The translations under genes were made by a program, and so were the position numbers. Positions 17,644 through 29,336 of a stretch of 64,000 nucleotides of DNA are shown one piece after another. The DNA comes from Bradyrhizobium sp. WSM3983 (lineage in GTDB: Bacteria; Pseudomonadota; Alphaproteobacteria; Rhizobiales; Xanthobacteraceae), in NCBI RefSeq assembly GCF_000473045.1, contig NZ_AXAY01000021.1, positions 101,123 to 165,122 on the forward strand, read 5' to 3'. The notes under the pieces are model-generated. The model was given only the letters and a program-made list of their open reading frames with translations. It made no database searches and was not told the DNA's origin. The stretch's first letter is position 1, and each line of letters begins with the position of its first letter.

Positions 17644-18609
17644 TCAGCGTCTTGGATGCGCGCTCGCATAGACTTCCAGCAGCCGCTCGGAATCGATGCC
17701 GGTGTAGATCTGCGTGGTCGAGAGCGATGAATGGCCGAGCAATTCCTGGATCGCGCGCAGATCGCCGCCGCGCGACAGCAGATGCGTGGCGAAGGAGTGG
17801 CGGAGCGCGTGCGGCGTGGCGCTGTCGGGCAGGCCGAGTGCGCCGCGCAGCCGCTCCATCGCGAGCTGGATGATGCGCGGACTCAGCGGGCCGCCGCGCG
17901 CGCCGACGAAGATCGGTCCTTCCGGCGGCAGCACATGCGGGCACATCGAGACATATTCCTGCACCAGCGCGAGCACGTTTTGCAGCACCGGCACCATGCG
18001 CGTCTTGTTGCCCTTGCCGGTGACGATCAGCACGTCGCCTTCGCCAGGCCGCGGCACCTCACGGCGCTTCAGGCCGAGCGCTTCAGAGATGCGCAAGCCC
18101 GAGCCATAGAGCAGCGCCATCACGGCGGCGTCGCGTGCCAGGATCCAGGTCTCGCGATCCTCGCCGGCGCGCTCGTCGGCGTCGGCCAGGCGTTTTGCCG
18201 ATGCCATCGGCAACGGTTTTGGCAAGGTCTTTGCGACCTTTGGCGCACGAATCGCCGAGAGTGCGCCGACCTTGCCCTTGCCTTCGCGCTCCAGGAAACG
18301 GCCGAACGAGCGCAGGCCCGCGAGTGCGCGCATCAATGAACGGCCGGCAATATCGTCGGCGCGACGCATCGCCATGAAGGCGCGGATGTCGGTGGCTTCC
18401 AGCGCGGCGAAGCGCGCCAGCGTCACGCGCTCGCCCCAATGGCTGCACAGGAAATCCAGGCACTGCCGCAAGTCGCGGCCATAGGCCTCCAGCGTCTTCG
18501 GCGACAGCCGACGCTCGGCGCCGAGATGCGCCAGCCAGCGCGCCATTTCCTGCGCGATCGAGGGATCGGCGCTGGCGAACTCGATTGAAGGGGCGGACGC
18601 TTTGCTCAT
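17644..18609 (-). CDS. xerC: Tyrosine recombinase XerC
   Basis: This 321-residue site-specific recombinase resolves chromosome dimers at dif, normally with XerD. It has an N-terminal SAM-like core-binding domain (about 15-110) and a C-terminal catalytic domain. All active-site residues are visible: R173 in GSGLRISEAL, K199 in VTGKGNK, H267 and R270 in HALRHSFATHLL, H293 in LGHSSLS, and Y302 in TTQIYT. It is divergent from priA, with about 112 bases between the starts. Confidence 0.95.
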   Translation of the reverse strand: MSKASAPSIEFASADPSIAQEMARWLAHLGAERRLSPKTLEAYGRDLRQCLDFLCSHWGERVTLARFAALEATDIRAFMAMRRADDIAGRSLMRALAGLRSFGRFLEREGKGKVGALSAIRAPKVAKTLPKPLPMASAKRLADADERAGEDRETWILARDAAVMALLYGSGLRISEALGLKRREVPRPGEGDVLIVTGKGNKTRMVPVLQNVLALVQEYVSMCPHVLPPEGPIFVGARGGPLSPRIIQLAMERLRGALGLPDSATPHALRHSFATHLLSRGGDLRAIQELLGHSSLSTTQIYTGIDSERLLEVYASAHPRR

Positions 18610-18721
18610 GCGCTCTGGACGGAATGATTCCGCACAGTATATCGCATCACACCCGTTTACTGTTCGCTAAGGCCGCGCCGGGGCGCTAGCCTCAAAGCCC
18701 CAAGGTTCCGATTCTCCCCTC

Positions 18722-20932
18722 ATGGATCATTCGTCGCGCAGCACGACCGCCCCCGCCAACGCGACCCGCATGGTCGACGTGCTGGTGCCGGTCGCGCTCG
18801 ACCAGACTTATTCCTACAAGGTGCCGCGCGGCATGGAGCTGAAGGCGGGTGATCTCGTCGGCGTGCCGCTCGGGCCGCGCGAGGTGCTCGCCGTGGTCTG
18901 GGCCGAAAACGCCGATCCCGATCCGCGCCTGCACAACCGCCTCAAGGAGGTCAACGAAAAGCTCAATCTTCCGCCGCTGAAGCCCGAGCTGCGCGCGGTC
19001 GTCGACTGGGTCGCCAATTACACGCTGAGCCCGCGCGGCATGGTGCTGCGCATGTGCCTGCGCATGGGCGAGAATCTCGGCCCCGAGCGGGTCCGTGCCG
19101 GCGTGCGCCTGGTCGGACATCCCCCGACACGACTGACGCCGGCGCGCCAGCGCCTGATGGAGGTGCTGTCGGACCGGCTGCTGCACGGTAAATCGGAGGC
19201 TGCCAAGGAAGCGGGCGTCTCGGCCGGCGTGATCGACGGCCTCGTCGATGAGGGCACGCTCACGGTCGAGCCGATGCCGCCGCCGCCTCCGCCGCCCGCG
19301 CCCGATCCGGATTTCGGCCGGCCGGATTTTTCGCCGTTGCAGCGCGCTGGCGTGGATGCGATGCGCGCGCTCGCGGCCAACGGCACCTTCCACGTCGCGT
19401 TGCTCGACGGCGTCACGGGCTCAGGCAAGACCGAGGTCTATTTCGAAGCCGTTGCGGAATCGATCCGCCGCGGCAAACAGACGCTGATCCTGATGCCGGA
19501 GATCGCGCTGACCGGGCAGTTCCTCGATCGCTTCGCGCAGCGCTTTGGCGTGAGGCCGCTCGAGTGGCACTCCGAGCTCACCCCGCGCACCCGCGCGCGC
19601 AACTGGGCGGCGATTTCGGAAGGCACCGCGCCGGTCGTGGTCGGTGCGCGCTCGGCGCTGTTTCTGCCCTACGCCAATCTCGGCCTCATCGTCGTCGATG
19701 AAGAGCACGACCAGGCCTACAAGCAGGACGAAGGCGTGCATTATCACGCCCGCGACATGGCGGTGGTGCGCGCGCATATCGCCAAGATCCCGATCGTGCT
19801 GGCCTCCGCAACGCCGTCGGTCGAATCCGAGGTCAATGCGCGCAAGAACCGCTATCAGCGCATCGCGCTGCCGTCGCGCTTCGGCGGCCAGCACATGCCG
19901 CATATCGAGGCCATCGACATGCGCCGCGAGCCGCCGGCGCGCGGCCGGTTCATCTCGCCGCGGTTGGCCGGCGAGATCAGAAAGGCGATCGAAAAGCGCG
20001 AGCAGGCGCTGCTGTTTCTCAATCGCCGCGGCTATGCGCCGCTGACACTCTGCCGCGCCTGCGGCCATCGCTTCGCCTGCACCATCTGCGACGCCTGGCT
20101 GGTCGATCATCGCTTCCGCCAGCGCCTGGTCTGTCATCATTGCGGCTTCTCGATGCCGCGCCCGCAGACCTGTCCGCACTGCGCGGCGGAGGAATCGCTG
20201 GTCGCGGTCGGGCCCGGCGTCGAGCGCTTGCAGGAGGAGGCGGCCGCGCTGTTTCCGGATGCGCGCACCATGGTGCTGTCGAGCGATCTCGTCACCTCGA
20301 TCGAGACGATGCGCAGCGAGCTTGCCGAGATCGCCGAGGGCCGCGTCGGCATCATCATCGGCACGCAGCTCGTCGCCAAGGGCCACAATTTTCCGCGGCT
20401 CAATCTGGTCGGCGTGGTCGATGCGGATCTGGGCTTAAGCAATGGCGATCCGCGCGCCTCCGAGCGCACCTGGCAATTGCTCAACCAGGTGATCGGCCGC
20501 GCCGGGCGCGAGCAGGGCCGCGGCGTCGGCTATCTCCAGACCCATCAGCCCGATCATCCCGTAATGAAGGCGCTGATCGCCTGCGACCGCGAGGCCTTCT
20601 ACGACAGCGAGATCGATCTGCGCGAGCGCACGCTCTATCCGCCGTTCGGGCGCCTTGCGAGCCTGATCATTTCCGCGGGCGATCGTCCGAGCGCGGAAGG
20701 CCTGGGCCGCCGTCTCGTTGCGCTCGCGCCGCGCGACGAGCGCGTGGTGGTGCTGGGCCCGGCCGAAGCCCCGCTCGCCGTGATCAAGGGCCGCTACCGC
20801 TTCCGCATCCTGGTGAAATCGGCGCGCGGTTTCGATCTCTCGGATTATCTGCGCAACTGGCTCGCGGTGTGCCCGAAGCCGAAGGGCAATCAGAAGCTCG
20901 AGGTCGACGTCGATCCGCAGAGCTTTTTGTAA
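18722..20932 (+). CDS. priA: Primosomal replication restart helicase PriA
   Basis: This 736-residue superfamily 2 helicase reloads the replisome at stalled forks. The 3'-DNA-binding domain covers the first ~110 residues (VPVALDQTYSYKVP). Walker A is GVTGSGKTEVY (about 230-240) and the DEEH box is VVDEEHDQAYKQ (about 325). A zinc-binding insert with four CxxC pairs lies near residues 443-490 (CRACG, CTIC, CHHC, CPHC). The length and domains are complete. A family A repeat and a terminator hairpin follow. Confidence 0.96.
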   Translation: MDHSSRSTTAPANATRMVDVLVPVALDQTYSYKVPRGMELKAGDLVGVPLGPREVLAVVWAENADPDPRLHNRLKEVNEKLNLPPLKPELRAVVDWVANYTLSPRGMVLRMCLRMGENLGPERVRAGVRLVGHPPTRLTPARQRLMEVLSDRLLHGKSEAAKEAGVSAGVIDGLVDEGTLTVEPMPPPPPPPAPDPDFGRPDFSPLQRAGVDAMRALAANGTFHVALLDGVTGSGKTEVYFEAVAESIRRGKQTLILMPEIALTGQFLDRFAQRFGVRPLEWHSELTPRTRARNWAAISEGTAPVVVGARSALFLPYANLGLIVVDEEHDQAYKQDEGVHYHARDMAVVRAHIAKIPIVLASATPSVESEVNARKNRYQRIALPSRFGGQHMPHIEAIDMRREPPARGRFISPRLAGEIRKAIEKREQALLFLNRRGYAPLTLCRACGHRFACTICDAWLVDHRFRQRLVCHHCGFSMPRPQTCPHCAAEESLVAVGPGVERLQEEAAALFPDARTMVLSSDLVTSIETMRSELAEIAEGRVGIIIGTQLVAKGHNFPRLNLVGVVDADLGLSNGDPRASERTWQLLNQVIGRAGREQGRGVGYLQTHQPDHPVMKALIACDREAFYDSEIDLRERTLYPPFGRLASLIISAGDRPSAEGLGRRLVALAPRDERVVVLGPAEAPLAVIKGRYRFRILVKSARGFDLSDYLRNWLAVCPKPKGNQKLEVDVDPQSFL

Positions 20933-20941
20933 GGGCCGGCT

Positions 20942-21063
20942 GTCATTCCGGGGCGCGCGCAGCGCGAGCCCGGAATCCATTCATCCACCAACTCTGCTGC
21001 CCGATGGATTCTCAGGTGCGCGATTGCGCACCTCAGCTCGCGCTTCGCGTGCCCCGGAATGAC
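20942..21063. repeat. Palindromic intergenic repeat, family A, copy 2
   Basis: It has the same ends as the copy at 5380 (GTCATTCCGGGG...CCCCGGAATGAC) and the same middle (CCACCAACTC, GCCCGATGGATT). It adds a GGTGCGCGA-TTGCGCACC inner hairpin. Confidence 0.85.
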
Positions 21064-21064
21064 G

Positions 21065-21094
21065 AAGCCCGCGGTCCCCCAAGACCACGGGCTT
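21065..21094. terminator. Terminator hairpin between priA and the convergent rlpA gene
   Basis: A 12-base stem with one mismatch (AAGCCCGCGGTC / GACCACGGGCTT) and a 6-base loop is followed by GTTT. It can serve priA and, in reverse, the convergent rlpA-like gene. Confidence 0.6.
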
Positions 21095-21176
21095 GTTTCA
21101 CGCGCGCATCAAACTGCTCATGTCCTTGCGGACGATGATGAAAACTGCGCTCGTGGGTGAGGCGCTAAGCGCGCCG

Positions 21177-21686
21177 TTAGGAGACGACTTCCGCGGTGAC
21201 GCGGCCGACGCCGGCGCCGGTGAGGCCGATGGCGCGGGCAGCGCCCGTGGAGAGGTCGAGCACGCGGCCGCGCACGAACGGGCCACGATCATTGATGGTG
21301 ACGATGACGCTCGAGCCGCCATGGGTGACGCGCAGCTTGGTGCCGAACGGCAGCGAACGGTGCGCCGCGGTCATGGCGTTCTGATTGAAGCGCTGGCCCG
21401 ACGCGGTGCGGCTGCCGGACTCGTTGCCATAGAAAGAGGCCATGCCGGAGAAGGAGCGGCCGGTGCCCGACGACGGCGTCATCGACGCATTGGCGTTACG
21501 CCAATCGGAGGTCGCGTTGGTATCGTCCTGGGCGTGGTGGCGGTGATGATGCTGAGAATATCGGTGATGATGCCTGGATTTGGCGGAAGCTTCGGTGGCA
21601 GTTCCGCCGACGAGGAGAGTTGCGGCAACGAAAGCAATCGCCGTACGCGGCCGGGTCACGGAGCCCAGCGTCTTCAAAGACAGCAT
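21177..21686 (-). CDS. rlpA: RlpA-like septal ring protein (double-psi beta-barrel)
   Basis: This 169-residue exported protein has a signal peptide (about 1-35, ending ASA-K). A His-rich stretch follows (HHHRYSQHHHRHH), then an RlpA/DPBB domain (GMASFYGNESGSRTASGQRF...AAHRSLPFGTKLRV...VTINDRGPFVRGRVLDLS). RlpA proteins bind or cut denuded glycan strands of peptidoglycan. There is no SPOR domain and no clear lipobox, so this is a short single-domain form. The His-rich linker could bind metal; that is speculation. Confidence 0.88.
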   Translation of the reverse strand: MLSLKTLGSVTRPRTAIAFVAATLLVGGTATEASAKSRHHHRYSQHHHRHHAQDDTNATSDWRNANASMTPSSGTGRSFSGMASFYGNESGSRTASGQRFNQNAMTAAHRSLPFGTKLRVTHGGSSVIVTINDRGPFVRGRVLDLSTGAARAIGLTGAGVGRVTAEVVS

Positions 21687-22300
21687 TTAGTGGTCCCTAA
21701 GCTAGTATTGCCACATATGTGGCCAGTGGAGCCCCCATCAGTTTGTGAGCGGGATGGCGTTTCGATTCCTAATGAGGCGTGAATTGGGCAGTAAATCCAT
21801 TCTGTGTCGTGATGAAACATCTTGTGACCGGCACCGATATTCGGCCGAAGTTCCGTAATATTTTGCTTTAACGATTTGTTAACCGACTGATTACTTGCGA
21901 ATACTGTAGAGCGAAGTTGTCGTTCCCTTGGTTTAGAATTGGGTAAGTATTCGGCGGGCGAGGCCGGGCGGGCCGGGATCACGCCTCAGCGAGCCGTGTT
22001 CATGGCCGTTATGCGCTGAGGGCAGGAACGAAGCGGCGTCTTGTCACCGCAACCCTCGATCGGCGTGAGGGCGTCGTGAACTGCGACGAACTGCCGAAAA
22101 ACAGCCGAGCCATTAAGTTGCCGTCATGTTGCACGTGCGCGCCTGCTATGTTAGCAAAGCCGCGATTTTAACGGACCCGGCACGTCCCGTGTCGGCCGAG
22201 AATCAAAGTCCCGCTTGAATTCCAAGGGCTTGGATCGCTAGGCGCCGCTTCGTGGCGACGGTTTTTCCCTTGCGAATTTGACAGCTAAAAGAGCGCGTCT
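21687..22300. other. Long intergenic region upstream of atpH
   Basis: About 600 bases between divergent rlpA and atpH are noticeably AT-richer than their surroundings, especially 21800-21930 (TTTAACGATTTGTTAACCG). No coding sequence, tRNA or repeat was recognised. It must hold both promoters. A TTGCAC/TAGCAA pair near 22132-22160 is a weak candidate for atp. Confidence 0.6.
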
Positions 22301-22860
22301 GTGGCTGCAGAAGATACGTCCGTTTCAGGTGTGTCCGGCCGTTATGCAACGGCCTTGTTTGATCTGGCCCGCGACCAGAAAGTGGTCGACGAGGTCAAAG
22401 CCGATCTCGACAAGTTCGAGGGTCTGCTGAACGAAAGCGCTGATCTCAAGCGCCTCGTCCGCAGCCCGGTTTTCGCGGCCGACGCCCAGTCCAGGGCCCT
22501 CTCGGCCGTGCTGGACAAGGCTGGCATCGCCGGCATTTCCGCCAATTTCCTCAAAGTGCTGACGGCCAACCGCCGCTTGTTCGTGGTGGGCGACGTCATC
22601 CGCGCGTACCGCGCCCTCGTCGCCAGGTTCAAGGGCGAGGCGACGGCGGATGTCACGGTCGCGGAAGCGCTCTCGGACAAGAATCTCGACGCCCTCAAGG
22701 TTGCCCTGAAGTCGGTGACCGGCAAGGACGTCGCGCTCAACGTGAAGATCGATCCCTCGATCATCGGTGGCCTCGTCGTGAAGCTTGGCAGCCGCATGAT
22801 CGATAGTTCGCTTCGCACCAAACTCAATTCGATCAAGCACGCGATGAAAGAGGCAGGCTG

Positions 22861-22861
<1 letters not shown>
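22301..22861 (+). CDS. atpH: ATP synthase F1 subunit delta
   Basis: This 186-residue stalk subunit links F1 to the b-subunits. The OSCP/delta pattern is clear: SGRYATALFDLARDQ at the N-terminus, and the C-terminal DPSIIGGLVVKLGSRMIDSSLRTKL. The start is GTG at 22301. It is the first gene of atpHAGDC and overlaps atpA by one base (TGATG). F0 genes are not in this window, as expected for alphaproteobacteria, where F0 is encoded elsewhere. Confidence 0.96.
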
Positions 22862-24390
<1,529 letters not shown>

Positions 24391-24400
24391 CTGAGAGCCA

Positions 24401-24511
24401 TCATGGCCGGGCTAAAGCGCGAAGCGCGTCTTCGCATTTGATGTCCCGGCCATCCACGCGCTGCTGCGTGGAGACGAACACGTGGGTGCCCGGCGCAAGC
24501 CCGGGCATGAC
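24401..24511. repeat. Palindromic intergenic repeat, family D, copy 1 (inside the atp operon)
   Basis: It runs from TCATGGCCGGGC to GCCCGGGCATGAC, with inner pairs GCGCGAAGCGCG and CCACGCGCTGCTGCGTGG. A second, shorter copy is at 37833-37915 between proB and proA. It begins 11 bases after the atpA stop and leaves a 176-base gap to atpG. Confidence 0.85.
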
Positions 24512-24566
24512 GAAAGAGACAGGCTAGCGGTTTGACCGCAAGGGATCGAACCGTCGGGGACGAAGA

Positions 24567-25442
24567 ATGGCGTCACTTAAAGACATGCGGGTTCGCATCG
24601 CCTCCACCAAGGCGACGCAGAAGATCACCAAGGCCATGCAGATGGTCGCGGCATCCAGGTTGCGCCGCGCCCAGCAGGCGGCCGAGGCTGCGCGGCCCTA
24701 TGCCGACAAGATGAGCGCGGTGATTGCCAATATCGCCAGCGCCGCCGCGGGCTCGCCCGGCGCGCCGGCGCTGCTGGCCGGCACTGGCCGCGATCAGGTT
24801 CACCTGCTGCTGGTCTGCACCGGCGAGCGCGGCCTGTCCGGCGCCTTCAACTCCTCGATCGTGCGCCTCGCGCGCGAGCGCGCCCAAGCGCTGATGGCGC
24901 AAGGCAAGGACGTGAAATTCTTCTGCGTCGGCCGCAAGGGCTACGAGCAGCTCCGCCGGCTCTACGACAAGCAGATCGTCGAGCATCTCGACCTGCGCGG
25001 CGTTCGCCAGCTCGGCTTCGTCAACGCCGAGGATATCGCCAGGAAGGTGCTGGCGCGCTTCGACAACAGTGAGTTCGACGTCTGCACGCTGTTCTACGCG
25101 CAGTTCAAGTCGGTGATCGCCCAGATCCCGACCGCGCAGCAGATCATTCCGCTGACCGTGGAAGAAAACGCGGCGAACGCGCCGTCGACGTCCTACGAAT
25201 ACGAGCCGGAGGAGGACGAGCTCCTCTCCCGCCTGCTGCCGCGCAATATCGCGGTGCAGATCTTCCGCGCATTGCTGGAAAACAACGCCTCGTTCTACGG
25301 CGCGCAGATGAGCTCGATGGACAACGCCACCCGCAATGCCGGTGAGATGATCCGCAAGCAAACCCAGATCTACAACCGAACCCGTCAAGCCCAGATCACC
25401 AAGGAGCTGATCGAGATCATCTCCGGCGCCGAGGCGGTCTGA
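24567..25442 (+). CDS. atpG: ATP synthase F1 subunit gamma
   Basis: This 291-residue central rotor shaft has the family start MASLKDMRVRIASTKATQKITKAMQMVAASRLRRAQ (partial overlap with the consensus) and the C-terminal signature ASFYGAQMSSMDNATRNAGEMI. The length is normal. It lies between atpA and atpD. Confidence 0.97.
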   Translation: MASLKDMRVRIASTKATQKITKAMQMVAASRLRRAQQAAEAARPYADKMSAVIANIASAAAGSPGAPALLAGTGRDQVHLLLVCTGERGLSGAFNSSIVRLARERAQALMAQGKDVKFFCVGRKGYEQLRRLYDKQIVEHLDLRGVRQLGFVNAEDIARKVLARFDNSEFDVCTLFYAQFKSVIAQIPTAQQIIPLTVEENAANAPSTSYEYEPEEDELLSRLLPRNIAVQIFRALLENNASFYGAQMSSMDNATRNAGEMIRKQTQIYNRTRQAQITKELIEIISGAEAV

Positions 25443-25493
25443 CGCACAAACTAAAGACGGTCGTTCAAGTACAGAATTTCGAAGGAGAGCTTC

Positions 25494-26936
<1,443 letters not shown>

Positions 26937-26955
26937 GGGGCGAATGACGAATAGG

Positions 26956-27009
26956 GAGTAGCGAATAGACGCGCTGCTCCCCCGGTTCGCTACTCGCTAT
27001 TCGCTACTC
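26956..27009. repeat. Inverted repeat between atpD and atpC
   Basis: A 13-base perfect inverted repeat (GAGTAGCGAATAG at 26956-26968; CTATTCGCTACTC at 26997-27009) is flanked by further GAATAGGGAGTAG / TTCGCTACTCGC copies. The AT-rich unit differs from the other palindromes in the window. It ends 11 bases before the atpC start codon and could fold near its ribosome binding site. Confidence 0.8.
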
Positions 27010-27020
27010 GCAGGTACACC

Positions 27021-27428
27021 ATGGCCAACTTCCACTTCGATCTCGTCTCGCCGGAAAAGCTCGCATTCTCGGGCGAGGTCGATCAGGTCGACATTCCCGG
27101 CGTCGAGGGTGATTTCGGCGTGCTGGCAGGTCATGCGCCGGTCGTGGCTGCGATCCGCCCCGGCATCCTCACCGTCACCACCGGCGGCCGGCACGAGAAG
27201 ATCATCGTGCTCGGCGGTCTTGCCGAAGTCTCAGAGAAGGGCCTGACCGTGCTCGCCGACGTCGCGACGTCGCTGGCCGAGCTCGACCGCGCCCAGTTCG
27301 CCGAAACCATCTCGGAGATGGAAGAGGGGCTGAAGGAGCACGAAGGCACCGAGCTCGATCAGGCCATCGAACGGCTCGATCACTTCAAGAGCATCCAGCA
27401 GCAGCTCAACTCGACGGCTATGCACTAA
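27021..27428 (+). CDS. atpC: ATP synthase F1 subunit epsilon
   Basis: This 135-residue subunit has the beta-sandwich start NFHFDLVSPEKLAFSGEVDQVDIPGVEGDFGVLAGHAP, typical of the family. Its C-terminal helical part would regulate ATPase activity. It is the last gene of the operon. The ribosome binding site is weak (GCAGGT), which may matter given the inverted repeat just upstream. Confidence 0.96.
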   Translation: MANFHFDLVSPEKLAFSGEVDQVDIPGVEGDFGVLAGHAPVVAAIRPGILTVTTGGRHEKIIVLGGLAEVSEKGLTVLADVATSLAELDRAQFAETISEMEEGLKEHEGTELDQAIERLDHFKSIQQQLNSTAMH

Positions 27429-27452
27429 GCCCCGGGGCACCGCTTCGGGGCT
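27428..27452 (+). terminator. Hairpin after atpC
   Basis: A 7-base stem (AGCCCCG / CGGGGCT) overlaps the end of the atpC stop codon. There is no T tract after it, so termination is only suggested. Confidence 0.4.
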
Positions 27453-27577
27453 CACCAGAAATTCCTGAACAAGTTCAGCGCTCGTCACGAAAGTGGCGGG
27501 CGCTGAAACTTTGTTGCACCGCGCCGCCGATGGCGGCATTCTGCGCTCGCGAAATTTGTTCCGGGGCGGGTTAGCAG

Positions 27578-29221
27578 ATGAAACGCAAGATCGCAGCGAT
27601 CTTTGCAGCCGATATTGCCGGTTACTCGAGGCTGGTCGCGGAAGACGAGGAAGAGACGTTGCGGCGTCTGGCGTCCTACCGCTCCGTCGTCGACGATTTC
27701 ATCGCAAAAGCGCATGGCCGGATCTTCAACACCGCGGGCGATGCCGTGCTCGCGGAGTTCCCGAGCGCGGTGGACGCCGTGCGCTGCGCGATCGACATCC
27801 AGGAAAGCTTGCGAACCCGCAACATGGCCTATCCGCCGAGCCGGCAGATGTCGTTCCGCATCGGCATCACCATCGGCGACGTGGTCGAACGCGACGGCGA
27901 TCTCCTCGGTGACGGCGTCAATATCGCAGCCCGGCTCGAGGGGCTGGCGGAGGTCGGCGGCATCTGCGTCTCCCGTGCCGTGCACGAGCAAGTCGCCAAC
28001 AAGCTGTCGGTGCAGTTCGCCGACATCGGCGCGCAGGAAGTGAAGAACATCCCGACGCCGGTGCACGCTTATATGGTGGCGATGCGGCGCGAGGACGGGA
28101 CTTACGCGACGCCGCAGGTGAAGAAGGTCGCCAAGCCGGAGCCCGCGCCGAACTGGATGTGGCCGCTGGTGGTGGGCGTGGTTTCCGTCGTCGCCATCGG
28201 CGTCGGTGGTTTCCTCTATTTCACCAAGCTCGAGACCACGCAGGTCAAATCCACCGCGGCTGCGCTCGCGCCGAGCCCGGTCGCCGGGCCGTCACCCAGC
28301 CCAACGCCGACGATCGCCACAAAGGCGCCGGAGCCCTCGCCGACGCAGATTGCCACGGCGGGCGCGACGCCGAGCTTGCCGCCGGCGGCTGCATCAGGCG
28401 GCAAGATTGCCGTCGATGCGGTGCCGTTCATCGGCGAGCGCCAGCGTGCCTATCTCAGCAACGAATATGCCGCCGCCGGCGATTACAAGGCGTTCGCTCT
28501 GAACACCGCCGGCTTCACCGGCTCCGCGCTCGGTCAGCCGAACGAGGAGGCCGCCCGCAGCGCCGCGCTCGACCAGTGCCAGAAGCGCGCCGACGCTGCG
28601 CAATCGCCGCGGCGTTGCGAGCTCTATGCGGTTGGCAGCAAGGTCGTCTACAGCCATGGCAGCCCGCCGATGCCGCCGCAGCCCTGGGTGCGATACGACA
28701 CCATGACCGAGCGCCCGTTCGTGTCGAAAGACTTTCCGATGCTGCGCGATCAGGCCCGAAATCGCGTCGAAAACATCTACGCGCCGGCGGCGAAATCACG
28801 ATCGGTCGCGCTCGGCCCGAACGGGCAATATTTCATGGTGCTGGGCGCATCGTCGGTCGATGAAACGACGCGGCGTTCGCTGGAATCCTGCGGCGCCATC
28901 GCCGGCGTGGCCTGCATGATCGTGGCGGTCGACGATAATTTCGTCGTGCCGATCCCGACCCTGCTCAAGGCCAACGGCTTCTTCCACGCCGCGACCAATT
29001 CCTCGATCGTGGCCGATGCGCGCGACGAGGTCGTGCGCAAGCTCGGCGATGGCACGGGCTGGAATGCAGTTGCCGTCGGCACTGCGGGCCGCCCGGGCCT
29101 TGGCCTGAAAGCCACCGACGAGCAGAGTGCCGTCAACGGCGCGCTCGCCGACTGCGTCAAGCACGACAGCGACTGCCACGTGATCGCGATCGGCCCGTTT
29201 ACGGTCGGGCCGACGAATTAG
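27578..29221 (+). CDS. Class III adenylate/guanylate cyclase with C-terminal extracytoplasmic Cys-pair repeats
   Basis: This 547-residue protein has an N-terminal class III nucleotidyl cyclase domain (about 5-165). The metal-binding aspartates are D12 (FAADIAGYS) and D55 (NTAGDAVLAEF), and the transition-state residues N115 and R119 are in GDGVNIAARLEG. The domain therefore looks active. One membrane helix follows (about 194-216), then a Pro/Ala-rich linker. A C-terminal region of about 270 residues has three similar units, each with a Cys pair (334/347, 438/446, 526/533) in an A..AL..C...C.(L/V)(Y/I)A(V/I)G pattern, resembling DUF4189. With the cyclase inside, this tail would be periplasmic and the Cys pairs could form disulfides. 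Substrate and signal are unknown. Confidence 0.88.
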   Translation: MKRKIAAIFAADIAGYSRLVAEDEEETLRRLASYRSVVDDFIAKAHGRIFNTAGDAVLAEFPSAVDAVRCAIDIQESLRTRNMAYPPSRQMSFRIGITIGDVVERDGDLLGDGVNIAARLEGLAEVGGICVSRAVHEQVANKLSVQFADIGAQEVKNIPTPVHAYMVAMRREDGTYATPQVKKVAKPEPAPNWMWPLVVGVVSVVAIGVGGFLYFTKLETTQVKSTAAALAPSPVAGPSPSPTPTIATKAPEPSPTQIATAGATPSLPPAAASGGKIAVDAVPFIGERQRAYLSNEYAAAGDYKAFALNTAGFTGSALGQPNEEAARSAALDQCQKRADAAQSPRRCELYAVGSKVVYSHGSPPMPPQPWVRYDTMTERPFVSKDFPMLRDQARNRVENIYAPAAKSRSVALGPNGQYFMVLGASSVDETTRRSLESCGAIAGVACMIVAVDDNFVVPIPTLLKANGFFHAATNSSIVADARDEVVRKLGDGTGWNAVAVGTAGRPGLGLKATDEQSAVNGALADCVKHDSDCHVIAIGPFTVGPTN

Positions 29222-29307
29222 CCCGAAAGCAGCGCGCTTTCGCTGATTTCGCCTGACCTATCAGCTGCTTCGTGAAGGCCACCGCGCATCTCGCCGGAAA
29301 TCGCCGG

Positions 29308-29331
29308 CTACTGTGCATGGGGTTGTTTTCG
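29308..29331. repeat. Dispersed 24-base repeat, copy 1
   Basis: A 24-base segment starting CTACTGTGCATGGGG and ending TTGTTTTCG is identical to 52134-52157. It lies in the short gap between the convergent cyclase gene and the Nudix gene. Its role is unknown. Confidence 0.85.
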
Positions 29332-29336
29332 CGCTC

